Assembly (NCBI RefSeq): GCF_000341105.1
Contig: NZ_ANBB01000037.1
Coordinates: 124,001-188,000 of the forward strand
Origin: Nocardiopsis potens DSM 45234
GTDB lineage: Bacteria > Actinomycetota > Actinomycetes > Streptosporangiales > Streptosporangiaceae
Direction of reading: 5' to 3'
DNA: 64,000 nt
In this document: positions 35,324-43,711 of the stretch, piece by piece
Position numbering within the stretch: the stretch's first letter is position 1
Layout of the letters: every line of letters starts with the position of its first letter
Notes under the pieces: model-generated
The model's database searches: none
What the model was told of the DNA's origin: nothing
Seen by the model: only the letters and a program-made list of their open reading frames with translations
Position numbers and translations under genes: made by a program

Positions 35324-36064
35324 GTGAAAGCCGCACCCGAACACCAGCTGCGCCTGCTCGACGTGCAGCAGGCCGACACCGCGATCGCCCGTGCCGAGCA
35401 CAGGGCCCGCAACCTCTCGGAGGCCGAGGAGGTGCGGGAGCTGGACGCCCGCATCACCGGGCTGAAGGACCGGGCGGTGTCCGCCCGGACCGCCCTGTCC
35501 GACCTCGACCGGGAGCAGCGCAAGGCCGAGTCCGACGTCGACCAGGTGCGCTCCCGGGCCGACCGGGACCGGGCCCGGCTGGACGCGGGCCACGTCTCCT
35601 CCCCCAAGGAGCTGGAGGGGCTGCAGTCGGAGATCGCCTCGCTCCAGCGCCGCCAGGCGGAGCTGGAGGAGGTCGTTCTGGAGGTGATGGAGCGCCGCGA
35701 GGCCGCGGAGTCGGAGGCGGCGTCGGTCACCGCCGAGCTGGAGCGGGCCGAGGCCGACCGGGAGTCGGCCGAGGAGCGCCGCTCCGCCGCGGCGCTGGAG
35801 ATCGAGGACGAGCGCGCGACCGAGCGGGACCGCCGGGAGCGCCTGGCCAAGGAGGTCCCCGAGGACCTGCTGGCGCTCTACACCAAGCTCCGGGACCAGT
35901 ACGGGATCGGGGCGGCCGCGCTGCACTACGGCCGGTGCGAGGGGTGCAAGCTGGCGCTGAGCACGGCCGAGCTGGGCCGGATCCGCCAGGCCCCCGCCGA
36001 CGAGGTGCTGCGCTGCGAGGACTGCCGGCGGATCCTGGTGCGGACCACCGAATCGGGGCTGTGA
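35324..36064 (+). CDS. Coiled-coil C4 zinc-ribbon protein (CdsZ/CT398-like)
   Basis: 246 residues from GTG 35324, with GAGGAG about 12 nt upstream. Residues 15-175 are a long antiparallel coiled coil (LSEAEEVRELDARITGLKDR onwards; rich in Glu/Arg/Ala with the conserved VSSPKELEGLQSEIASLQ). The C-terminus has a C4 zinc ribbon: CEGCK ... CEDCR. Matches the actinobacterial zinc-ribbon family related to chlamydial CT398. Function unclear, probably nucleic-acid or protein scaffolding. Its stop codon overlaps a GTG of the next ORF. Confidence 0.88.
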   Translation: MKAAPEHQLRLLDVQQADTAIARAEHRARNLSEAEEVRELDARITGLKDRAVSARTALSDLDREQRKAESDVDQVRSRADRDRARLDAGHVSSPKELEGLQSEIASLQRRQAELEEVVLEVMERREAAESEAASVTAELERAEADRESAEERRSAAALEIEDERATERDRRERLAKEVPEDLLALYTKLRDQYGIGAAALHYGRCEGCKLALSTAELGRIRQAPADEVLRCEDCRRILVRTTESGL

Positions 36065-36081
36065 GGACGGGGGAGCCCGGG

Positions 36082-37263
36082 ATGGGGCGCAGGCTGGCGG
36101 TGGAGGCCGACGGCGGGTCGCGGGGGAACCCGGGGCCTGCCGGGTTCGGCGCGGTGGTGCGGGACGCGGTCGGCGGAGAGGTGCTGGCCGAGGTCGCGGA
36201 GCCGATCGGGACGGCCACCAACAACGTGGCCGAGTACCGGGGGCTGATCGCCGGGCTGGAGGCGGCCGCGCGGATCGACCCGGACGCGGCGGTCGAGGTC
36301 CGGATGGACTCCAAGCTGGTCGTGGAGCAGATGTCGGGGCGCTGGAAGGTGAAGCACCCGGCGATGAAGCCGCTGGCGCAGCGGGCCGGGGAGGTCGCCT
36401 CCGCGCTCGGCGCGGTGTCCTACACCTGGATCCCGCGGGCGGAGAACGCGCACGCCGACGCGCTCGCCAACGAGGCGATGGACGCCGCGGCGCAGGGGCG
36501 CCCGGTGCGGCTCGCCGCCCCCGGGGAGGCGCCGGCGGAGCCCGCCGCCGAGGCCCCGGCCGCAGCCGAGTCCCCGGCCGGCGCCGCGGAGGCGGCGCGC
36601 CCGGCGCCCGGCACCGGCTGGTCGGCCCCGGCGGACACCGAGCCCACCCGGCTGCTGCTGCTGCGGCACGGGCAGACGCCGCTGTCGGTGGAGCGCCGCT
36701 TCGCCGGGGTGGGCGACATCGAGCTGACCGACGCGGGCCGCGCCCAGGCGCGGGCCGCGGCCGCCCGGCTGGCGGGCGCCGGGATCGAGGCGGTGGTCGC
36801 CTCGCCGCTGCGCCGCACCATGGACACCGCGGGGATCGTCGCGGCGGGCCTGGGCCTGGAGGTGGAGCCGGAGCCGGGGCTGCGGGAGACCGACTTCGGC
36901 GCCTGGGAGGGCATGACCTTCGCCGAGGTGAACCGGGACCGCCCGGCCGAGCTGGCCGCCTGGCTGGCCGACCCGGAGGCGGCGCCGCCGGGCGGGGAGA
37001 GCCTGGCCGAGGCGGCCCGCCGGGCGGCCGAGGCGCGCGGCTCCCTGGTGGAGCGGTACCGCGGCCGCACGGTGCTGGTGGTGAGCCATGTGACCCCGAT
37101 CAAGGCGATCGTGGCGCAGGCGCTGGGCGCGCCGGTGGAGGCGCTGTACCGGATGCACCTGGACGTGGCGGCGCTGAGCGAGATCGACTGCTACGCCGAC
37201 GGCCCGATGCTGCTGCGCTCCTTCAACGACATCTCCCACCTGGCCGGGGAGGCCCCGGCCTGA
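36082..37263 (+). CDS. Bifunctional RNase H / acid phosphatase fusion
   Basis: 393 residues from ATG 36082 (GGGGGAG 7 nt upstream); GTG 36061, overlapping the preceding stop, is an alternative start. Domain 1 (1-135): RNase HI-like, with EADGGSRGNPGPAGFGAVV, TNNVAEYRGLIAGLEAA, VRMDSKLVVEQMSG and AHADALAN, which supply the Asp/Glu/Asp/Asp catalytic set. A Pro/Ala linker (about 145-190) leads to domain 2, a histidine phosphatase: LLLRHGQTPLSVERRFAG with the phosphohistidine, ETDFGAWEGMTFAEV and VVSHVTPIKAIV. This matches the actinobacterial fusion typified by Rv2228c. RNA:DNA hybrid removal is clear; the phosphatase substrate (possibly alpha-ribazole phosphate) is not. Confidence 0.93.
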   Translation: MGRRLAVEADGGSRGNPGPAGFGAVVRDAVGGEVLAEVAEPIGTATNNVAEYRGLIAGLEAAARIDPDAAVEVRMDSKLVVEQMSGRWKVKHPAMKPLAQRAGEVASALGAVSYTWIPRAENAHADALANEAMDAAAQGRPVRLAAPGEAPAEPAAEAPAAAESPAGAAEAARPAPGTGWSAPADTEPTRLLLLRHGQTPLSVERRFAGVGDIELTDAGRAQARAAAARLAGAGIEAVVASPLRRTMDTAGIVAAGLGLEVEPEPGLRETDFGAWEGMTFAEVNRDRPAELAAWLADPEAAPPGGESLAEAARRAAEARGSLVERYRGRTVLVVSHVTPIKAIVAQALGAPVEALYRMHLDVAALSEIDCYADGPMLLRSFNDISHLAGEAPA

Positions 37264-37507
37264 GCCCGCCCGCCGCCGGAGGCCCGGCGGCGGGCCCCGC
37301 CGGGCGGCCCCGCCCCCTGCGCCGGGTCCCGTGCCGGGTGCGGCGGACCGAAGCGCATGCCTCGCCCCGCCTCCGGGAGTACCGCGGACCCCGCCGCGCC
37401 ATGCTCCGCGCACCGCCGCCGTCCCGGGGCGGTCGGCGGTCCGAGCGGCGCAGGCCGCGCAGGTGCCGCCGGACCCGCGGTCGGCGCGCGGCGGACCGGT
37501 TCCGCGA

Positions 37508-37513
37508 TACGAT
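37508..37513 (+). promoter_or_regulatory. -10 box of rnpB
   Basis: TACGAT, 7 nt before the predicted RNA 5' end at about 37520. No clear -35 is seen. The rest of 37264-37507 is GC-rich with no further site recognised. Confidence 0.5.
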
Positions 37514-37518
37514 GCATA

Positions 37519-37906
37519 CCGGGGAGTCGGCCAGGCGGTCGCGGCGCCGTCAGGGCGTCGAGGAAAGTCCGGACTCCACAGGGCAGGGTGGTCGGTAACA
37601 CCGACCCGGGGCGACCCGCGGGACAGTGCCACAGAGAGCAGACCGCCACCGTTCGCGGTGGTAAGGGTGAAACGGTGGTGTAAGAGACCACCAGCGGCCG
37701 GAGTGATCCGGCCGGCTCGGTAAACCCCACCCGGAGCAAGGTCGAGAAGGAGGGCTCCGGCCCTCCGCGCGGACGATCGAGGGCGGCCCGCCCGAGGTCC
37801 GCGGGTTGACCGCACCGAGGTCGCCGGCAACGGCGGCCCCAGATGGATGGCCGCCCGGCCCCTTCCGAGGGGCCGACAGAATCCGGCTTATCGGCCGACT
37901 CCCCCT
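37519..37906 (+). ncRNA. rnpB: RNase P RNA, class A
   Basis: Catalytic RNA of RNase P. Terminal P1 helix: GGGGAGTCGGCC (37521-37532) pairs with GGCCGACTCCCC (37893-37904). The 5' conserved region contains GAGGAAAGTCCGGACTCC and the 3' one ACAGAATCCGGCTTATCGG. GGTAAGGGTGAAACGGTG and GTAAACCCCACCCGGAGCAA are further class A landmarks. A T-rich tract (TTTTCTTCTTCT) follows P1. Ends are judged from the P1 helix and may be off by a few bases. Confidence 0.97.
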
Positions 37907-38045
37907 TTTCTTCTTCTCCGCCCGGCCCGCTGGAGCGCTGCAAGGCGCTCGCGGGCCGGTCCTCCGGGCCCCGGCTCTGTCGCCCTCGGGGGCTAGTCTG
38001 CCCGCCGATTCCTGGACCAGCCCTATCGGATGGAAGGAGCCGGCG

Positions 38046-38618
38046 ATGGGCTACACCACGGTGTTCAGCGGACAGGTCGCCGTCACGCCGCCGCTCAACG
38101 AGCACGAGATCGCCTACCTCACCAAGTTCTCCCGGACCCGCAGGGTCGACCGGGAGAACGGCCCGTACTACGTCGAGGACGCCTCCGGAGGCGGGACGAG
38201 GGACGCCTCCGGGTACGCGACGAGGGGCGCCTCCTCCCGGGTGACGGAGCGTGCCGCGGACGTCCGCGACGCCGACCGGCCGCCGGAGGGGCAGCCCGAG
38301 CTGTGGTGCCAGTGGGTGCCCACCGAGGACGGGGCCGCCATCGTCTGGGACGAGGTCGAGAAGTTCTACGGCGCCGAGGAGTGGATGCGCTACCTCATCG
38401 ACCACTTCCTCAAGCCCGGTGCGCGGGCCCAGGCCGATCCCGGCCCCGTCCCGCCCGCCGAGTTCGCCCGCTTCACCTTCGACCACTCGGTGTCCGGCGT
38501 GATCGAAGCGGAGGGGGAGGACTTCGAGGACCGGTGGCGCCTGGTCGTCGAGGACAACCGGGTGACCCGGGTGGAGGAGGAGCCCGGGGACCCGTGGGGC
38601 CCGCCGGCGGCGGAGTGA
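38046..38618 (+). CDS. Conserved actinobacterial protein of unknown function
   Basis: 190 residues from ATG 38046 with GGAAGGAG 6 nt upstream. N-terminal YTTVFSGQVAVTPPLNEHEI and YLTKFSRTRRVDRENGPYYV, then a low-complexity insert, then LWCQWVPTEDGAAIVWDEVE, WMRYLIDHFLKPGA and a C-terminal beta part VSGVIEAEGEDFEDRWRLVV. I recall this family as widespread in actinobacteria without assigned function. The insert (about residues 42-75) is encoded by imperfectly repeated DNA (GACGCCTCCGG copies near 38178-38235) and may vary in length. Confidence 0.75.
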   Translation: MGYTTVFSGQVAVTPPLNEHEIAYLTKFSRTRRVDRENGPYYVEDASGGGTRDASGYATRGASSRVTERAADVRDADRPPEGQPELWCQWVPTEDGAAIVWDEVEKFYGAEEWMRYLIDHFLKPGARAQADPGPVPPAEFARFTFDHSVSGVIEAEGEDFEDRWRLVVEDNRVTRVEEEPGDPWGPPAAE

Positions 38619-38841
38619 CCCGCGGGGAGGGCGCCGGGCGGTCCGGAGGGCCGCGCACCGCGGGGCCGCCCCTCCCGGAGGAGGGCGGGGCGGCCCCGTC
38701 CCGGAGGTCCGCCGGCGGGGCCGCCCCGGATCGCCTGCGGCTGCGGGGTTGCGGGGGCGGAGAGGGCCGCCGGGCGCTACATTGGGAGACCGGTACGGCG
38801 TCCCCGTATGCCGGCGAGCGGGAAGTCGGGTGTCTTTGGGT

Positions 38842-38976
38842 ATGGACATGAACCTGGTCTGGGTGCTGATGTTCGGGCTGCCCATCGCGGCGATCGCGGT
38901 GATCATCGGCTTCGCCCGATACCAGGCGTCCGAGGTGCAGAAGGACGGCCGGGACGACCGGCCCGACGAGGAGTAG
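38842..38976 (+). CDS. 44-residue single-span membrane protein
   Basis: ATG 38842; MDMNLVWV then a hydrophobic helix (LMFGLPIAAIAVIIGFA) and a charged tail (KDGRDDRPDEE). A possible -10 TACATT is at 38778-38783. Sequence composition is that of a genuine small membrane protein. Function unknown; it converges on the SulP-carbonic anhydrase gene. Confidence 0.6.
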   Translation: MDMNLVWVLMFGLPIAAIAVIIGFARYQASEVQKDGRDDRPDEE

Positions 38977-38997
38977 CGCCGGGCCGGCCGCGCCGGG

Positions 38998-41322
38998 TCA
39001 GGAGGGGGCCGGCTCGTCCGCGGGGCGGTCGTCCTCCGCGTCCCGGGGGCCGGGCGCCGCGCCGGAGGGGACCGGTTCGAAGGCGCCGGTCCGCCGGTCC
39101 AGCACCAGCACCTGGGCGGTGTCCAGGTCGTAGAACATACCGGTGAGCTCGAGCCGCCCGGCCTCGGTGCGCTCCTGCACCACCGGATGGGTGATCAGGT
39201 TCTCCAGCTGGCGGATGACGTTCTCCTGGGCGAGGATCCGCAGCGCCTCCGGGTCGCCGGCGGCCGCGGCCCGCTCGGCGCGGGGCCGCTGCAGGGAGCC
39301 TCGGGCGAAGCAGAGCCAGCGCTGCAGCCGGCCGGCGCGGGCCCCGCCCGGGTCGGTGTGCGCCCCGTCGAGCAGCGCCTTCATCGCGCCGCAGTGGGAG
39401 TGCCCGCACACCACGATGGAGGGGACGTCCAGCACCTCCACGGCGTACTCGATCGCGGCCCCCACCGAGGAGTCCAGTCCGGAGTCGTCGTGCGCGGGCA
39501 CCAGGTTGCCGATGTTGCGCACGGTGAACAGGTCGCCGGGCCCGCTGGAGGTGATCAGGTTCGGCACCACCCGGGAGTCGGCGCAGGTGATGAAGAGCGC
39601 CGAGGGGTGCTGCCGGTGGGCCAGGCCGCTCATCAGGGAGCGCATCCGGCCGGCGGTGTTGGAGTGGTACTCCCGGGCGCCGGCCAGCAGCAGGCCGGTC
39701 GCGGGGACGGACCGGTCGAACCCGTGGCGCATCCCCCAGGGGGCCCACCAGCGGGCCGGCCTGCGCGGCGCGGTCTTGCCGATCGGCGGCGACCGCCGGG
39801 AGTTCCGCTCGTACCAGTTCTCGTGCACCTCGTCGATGTCGACCCGGCCGCCGGTGCGCTCGTGGTCCACCCGCCAGGCGTGGATCGCCTCGAACGAGGC
39901 GTGGTCCATGAAGTCGACGTTGAGGTCGAGGTCGACGCGGGCGCCGGCGGGCACGGTGCGCAGTACCTGGTTGACCCGGGGGACCCCGAGGAAGGTGAGC
40001 GAGCCCTGCACCACCACGTGCCAGCGGCCCCCGGACTCCTCGGTGGACACGGTGAGCCGGGTGAGCCGGCGCAGCGCGACGACCAGGGCCAGGGCGAAGC
40101 CGATGATGACGCCTTCGAGCAGGCCGAGCAGGAGCACCGCGCCCATGGTCGCCAGGTAGACGCTGGCCTCGTGGTGGCGGCGGAGGTCGTTCAGGTGGGC
40201 CAGGTTGACCATCTGCAGGCTGACGAAGACGAGCAGCCCCGCCAGCGCCGCCATCGGGATCATCTCCACCACGCCGGCGAAGAGCGCGGAGAAGAGCAGC
40301 ACCCACACGCCGTGCAGGACGGTGGAGAGCGGGGTGCGCGCGCCGGCCCGGGCGTTGGTGGTGCTGCGCACGATGACGCCGGCCACCGGGAGGCCGCCGA
40401 GGGCGCCGCTGACGGTGTTGGCCGCGCCCTGGCCGATGAGCTCCCGGTCGAGGCGGATGCGGGGGCCGTTGTGCAGCCGGTCCGCGGCCAGGCCGGACAG
40501 CAGCGACTCCACACTGGCGACCAGGGCGACGGTGACCGCGCCGATCACCACCGCGTGCACGTCGGCGCGGTCGGGCGGCATCGGGCCGCTCCACACCTGC
40601 GACAGGGAGTCGGGCAGGTCCACCCGTTCGACGGGCAGGTCGGCCAGGGCCGCGGCGGCGGTGGCGGCGCCGACGGCCACCAGCGCCGCCGGGACCGCGC
40701 GCAGCCGGCGCCCGGGCAGGCGCGGCCACAGCCCCATGACCGCGATGGTGAGCAGGCCGACGGCGACGGCGGGGGTGTGGTTGTCGAGCACCTGGCCGGG
40801 GAGTTCCAGCGCGTTGGCGACGGCGGAGCTCTGCGGGGCGCCGCCGAGCACCACGTGCAGCTGGGCCAGGGCGATGGTGATGCCGAGCCCGGCGAGCATG
40901 CCGTGGACGACGGCGGGGGAGACGGCCAGCGCGGCCCGCGCGATCCGGGAGGCGCCGAACAGTATCTGCAGCAGCCCGGCGAGCATGGTGATCAGGCAGG
41001 TGACCTGCCAGCCGTGGGCGAGGATCAGGCCGGCGACGATCACCGTCAGGCTGGCGGTCGGGCCGCTCACCTGGACCTGGGAGCCGCCCGCGAGGCCGGC
41101 CACGACGCCCGCGACGACCGCGGCGATGAGGCCGGCCACCAGCGGGGCCCCGGAGGCGACGGCGATGCCGAGCGAGAGCGGGACCGCGACCAGGAAGACG
41201 ACCAGCGAGGCGCCGAGGTCGCCGATCGGGTTGCGGAGTAACGGCAGCGGGGTGCGCGGGGCGGAGGCGCTCTTCCGCTCCGGCGGAGGGCCGGCGGGTG
41301 TTCCCTGGGCGTCGTGGTGCAT
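38998..41322 (-). CDS. SulP anion transporter - STAS - beta-carbonic anhydrase fusion
   Basis: 774 residues from ATG 41322. Residues about 28-430 form the SulP membrane domain (IGDLGASLVVFLVAVPLSLG, QVSGPTASLTVIVAG, GLPVAGVIVRSTTNARAGAR), about 440-520 the STAS domain (VVVQGSLTFLGVPRVNQVLR, VDFMDHASFEAIHAW), and about 540-750 a beta-carbonic anhydrase. The anhydrase zinc site is complete: Cys580-x-Asp582-x-Arg584 (CADSRVVP) and His641-x-x-Cys644 (CGHSHCGAM). The fusion couples bicarbonate transport with CO2/bicarbonate interconversion, as in the mycobacterial Rv3273 type. Confidence 0.94.
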   Translation of the reverse strand: MHHDAQGTPAGPPPERKSASAPRTPLPLLRNPIGDLGASLVVFLVAVPLSLGIAVASGAPLVAGLIAAVVAGVVAGLAGGSQVQVSGPTASLTVIVAGLILAHGWQVTCLITMLAGLLQILFGASRIARAALAVSPAVVHGMLAGLGITIALAQLHVVLGGAPQSSAVANALELPGQVLDNHTPAVAVGLLTIAVMGLWPRLPGRRLRAVPAALVAVGAATAAAALADLPVERVDLPDSLSQVWSGPMPPDRADVHAVVIGAVTVALVASVESLLSGLAADRLHNGPRIRLDRELIGQGAANTVSGALGGLPVAGVIVRSTTNARAGARTPLSTVLHGVWVLLFSALFAGVVEMIPMAALAGLLVFVSLQMVNLAHLNDLRRHHEASVYLATMGAVLLLGLLEGVIIGFALALVVALRRLTRLTVSTEESGGRWHVVVQGSLTFLGVPRVNQVLRTVPAGARVDLDLNVDFMDHASFEAIHAWRVDHERTGGRVDIDEVHENWYERNSRRSPPIGKTAPRRPARWWAPWGMRHGFDRSVPATGLLLAGAREYHSNTAGRMRSLMSGLAHRQHPSALFITCADSRVVPNLITSSGPGDLFTVRNIGNLVPAHDDSGLDSSVGAAIEYAVEVLDVPSIVVCGHSHCGAMKALLDGAHTDPGGARAGRLQRWLCFARGSLQRPRAERAAAAGDPEALRILAQENVIRQLENLITHPVVQERTEAGRLELTGMFYDLDTAQVLVLDRRTGAFEPVPSGAAPGPRDAEDDRPADEPAPS

Positions 41323-41685
41323 GTGTCCCCCTCATGGGTCGGACGGGCTGGCGCTCTGGGGACAGCGGCCTTCCGGTGGATGAGGGCAGGGGGTCGCCGG
41401 GCCGGCAGCGAGGCGGCGCGGGCGGCCGGACACGCACCGGACGCTGTCAGTGACTCACTGTAGTCAGTCGAGGCGGTGCGGTGCGGGCGCGTTCTGAAGT
41501 GACGTTGATAACCGTTCCCCCCGTGCCGGGCCGGAACTTTTCCGCTGCCGGGGCGGAAGCGCGGATGAACCGGTGCGAATCAGAAGGGGGTCCCGGCATG
41601 CGGAAGCGGCCGGGAGGCGGAACCGTTCTCCGGTCCGCCTCCCGGCCGCTCGGGATGCTCTTCGGCCCGCCGCCCGCGGCGCGGC
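41323..41685. other. Intergenic region upstream of the SulP-anhydrase gene
   Basis: 363 bp without a gene. Holds an inverted repeat CAGTGA-c-TCACTG (41448-41460) followed by a related TGTAGTCAGT, in an AT-rich patch about 130 bp from the SulP start: a possible operator. The distal part carries the terminator of the next minus-strand gene. Confidence 0.5.
41606..41649 (-). terminator. Terminator of the YDTGS-repeat gene
   Basis: Perfect 16-bp stem GCGGCCGGGAGGCGGA (41606-41621) / TCCGCCTCCCGGCCGC (41634-41649), 12-nt loop, just past the stop codon on the minus strand. Confidence 0.75.
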
Positions 41686-43380
41686 TCAGCGCCGGCCGTA
41701 GCCGTCCGGCGGGTAGGGGGCGTCGGGGTCGGCGCCGTACGGGCTCCAGCCGCCGGGGGAGGGGGCGCCGGGGGCCGCCTGGCCGCCGAACACGTCGCCG
41801 TGGCCGGGGGAGGGCGCGGGGCCGAGCGGGTCCGCCGCGGGCCGGGAACCGTACAGGCCCTGGTCGTACCCGCCGGCACCGAGCGCCCCGCCGTCGTAGG
41901 CGCCGGCGCCCGGGGCCCCGCCGCCGTAGGCGCCGGAGGCGAACGAGCCGGTGTCGAAGGAGGCTGGGTCGTAGCCGCCGGGCCCGGCCGGTCCGCCGTA
42001 GGACGGCGCGGAGGGCGGCGGGGCCTGCTCGAACCCGGTGCGGGGGGCCATGGACGGCAGCCCGCCGCTGCCCCCGCCCCAGGAGGGGTCGGTATAGGGC
42101 GCCGGGTCGCCGAACGAGGACCGGTCGAACCCGCCGGTCTCACCGGACCAGGCCGGCGGCTCGGAGGCCGGCGCGGCGGAGTGCCGCGGCCGCCGGTCGA
42201 ACGCCGGGTCGCCGAGCGGGTCGGCCGCGGGCTCCGGCCGGTAGGCGTCCGCGGCGGGCCGGCCGTAGGAGCCGGTGTCGTAGCCGTCGGGGCGGCTGTA
42301 GGACCCGGTGTCGTAAGGGGAGCCGGCGTCGTAGGGGGAGGGGGACGCCGGACGGGAGTGCGACCCGGTGTCGTAGGAGGCCGCCCGGCCGTAGGAGCCG
42401 GTGTCGTAGCCGCCGGGGCGGCTGTAGGACCCCGTGTCGTAGGGGGACGGGGCGGCCGGCCGGGAGTGCGACCCGGTGTCGTAGGCCGCGGGCCGGCTGT
42501 AGGAGCCGGTGTCGTAGGGAGAGGGGGACGGCGGGCGGCTGTGCGACCCGGTGTCGTAGCTGCTGGGGCGGCTGTAGGACCCGGTGTCGTAAGGGGAGCC
42601 CGGGAGGCCGCCCGTGCTCTGCGGGGCGGCGGGCGCGCCGAAGGAGGGGGAGGGCGCGGAGGAGGAGAGGGGGGAGGGGCCGCCGAGCGGGTCGTCGTCG
42701 CGCGCGGCGGGCGGCAGCGGAGCGGGGGAGGACTCCGCGGGCCAGGGGGCGGGCGCGGCGGCCGCGGACCGGCCGGCGAGGGGCGCGGCGAGCGGGTCGG
42801 CCGCGGGCTGCGGGGCCGGCTCGGGCTCCGCGGCGGGGGGGAGGGCCGCGGCGTCGCCGCTGCCGAGGCTGGCCAGCTTGGCCAGGCCCTCCGCCGCGGG
42901 CTCGGCGGGGCTCTGCGCGGCGGGCTCGGCCGGCTCCTCGGCCCGCCGGGCGCGGCGGCCGCGGGAGCGGCGGGGCTCCGGGGCCGGCTCGGGCTCCTCG
43001 TCGGGGAGCGCCTGCATCGCGCGGGTGGACTCCTCGGCCGGGGCGCGGCGCCCCGCCGACCGGCGGGCGGGGGCCTCCTCCTCCGGTCCGCCGTCCTCGT
43101 CGCCGAGGCTGGACCAGAAGGAGTTGCCGGACAGGTCGTCCTCCTCCCAGCGGTCGGAGGCCCGGGAGCGCCGGGACCGGGAGCGGCCGGTCGGACGCGG
43201 TTTCGCGGGTTCGACCGGGTCGTCGTCTTCGTCGTCGTATCGGTCGTCCCGGGCGTCGTAACCGTCGTCATAGGCCTCGTCGCGGCCGCCGGCGTTGAGC
43301 GCGCGCATGCCGAGCAGGATGAGGACGAGGACGAGGAGGACGACGATGATCGCGACGATCGTGACGATCAGAACGGTCAT
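41686..43380 (-). CDS. Single-span membrane protein with YDTGS low-complexity repeats
   Basis: 564 residues from ATG 43380. An N-terminal membrane helix (MTVLIVTIVAIIVVLLVLVL) with almost no extracellular part is followed by an acidic segment (DDGYDARDDRYDDEDDD), a Pro/Ala/Glu-rich region and a repeat block at about residues 261-380 with nine YDTGS copies (plus one YDAGS), alternating YSRP, HSRP and YGR endings. The C-terminus is Gly/Tyr/Pro-rich (YGGGAPGAGAYDGGALGAGG). The whole tail is intrinsically disordered and prion-like, with regularly spaced Tyr, Ser and Arg that could phase-separate or be phosphorylated. Function unknown. Confidence 0.7.
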   Translation of the reverse strand: MTVLIVTIVAIIVVLLVLVLILLGMRALNAGGRDEAYDDGYDARDDRYDDEDDDPVEPAKPRPTGRSRSRRSRASDRWEEDDLSGNSFWSSLGDEDGGPEEEAPARRSAGRRAPAEESTRAMQALPDEEPEPAPEPRRSRGRRARRAEEPAEPAAQSPAEPAAEGLAKLASLGSGDAAALPPAAEPEPAPQPAADPLAAPLAGRSAAAAPAPWPAESSPAPLPPAARDDDPLGGPSPLSSSAPSPSFGAPAAPQSTGGLPGSPYDTGSYSRPSSYDTGSHSRPPSPSPYDTGSYSRPAAYDTGSHSRPAAPSPYDTGSYSRPGGYDTGSYGRAASYDTGSHSRPASPSPYDAGSPYDTGSYSRPDGYDTGSYGRPAADAYRPEPAADPLGDPAFDRRPRHSAAPASEPPAWSGETGGFDRSSFGDPAPYTDPSWGGGSGGLPSMAPRTGFEQAPPPSAPSYGGPAGPGGYDPASFDTGSFASGAYGGGAPGAGAYDGGALGAGGYDQGLYGSRPAADPLGPAPSPGHGDVFGGQAAPGAPSPGGWSPYGADPDAPYPPDGYGRR

Positions 43381-43580
43381 GCTGCTTGCACCACCCTTGG
43401 GGCCGCGGCCTTGTCGAGGACGGAGGTGCCACCGGCGGGGGTGACGTGCTCGGGAAGGTGGCCCCCCGTGTGCGGGACGGCGCGGACGCACCCGGAGGGG
43501 AGGGCGGAGGCGCCGGCGCCCGACGGTCGCCGAGGGCGGCGTCCGCGGTGTCGCACACGTTCGAAAACAGATTCGGTCAT
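43377..43580 (-). CDS. Possible small ORF coupled to the YDTGS gene
   Basis: 67 codons from ATG 43580 (MTESVFERVRHRGRRPRRPS...) ending in a TGA that overlaps the next ATG (ATGA at 43380-43377). The start lies in an AT-richer patch (GAATCTGTTTTCGAACG). No good ribosome site and no recognisable domain, so it may be leader sequence only. With it, the 331-bp stretch 43381-43711 holds nothing else I can identify. Confidence 0.3.
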   Translation of the reverse strand: MTESVFERVRHRGRRPRRPSGAGASALPSGCVRAVPHTGGHLPEHVTPAGGTSVLDKAAAPRVVQAA

Positions 43581-43711
43581 CAGAAAATCACTGGGGGGCA
43601 CGGCCCCACTTTATGCGCAGATGTGCCGCAGGTGCAGCGGGCGGACGGCGGTTTTTACCCGCAGGGCCGCCGCGCGGCGCCGGTGGGGAGGGGACGTGCC
43701 CTGGTCGCAGG

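Noticed and set aside
42230-42600. CRISPR-like repeated DNA
   Set aside because: Repeats are in frame and encode YDTGS peptides of the gene at 41686-43380; spacing is irregular and there are no unique spacers or cas genes.
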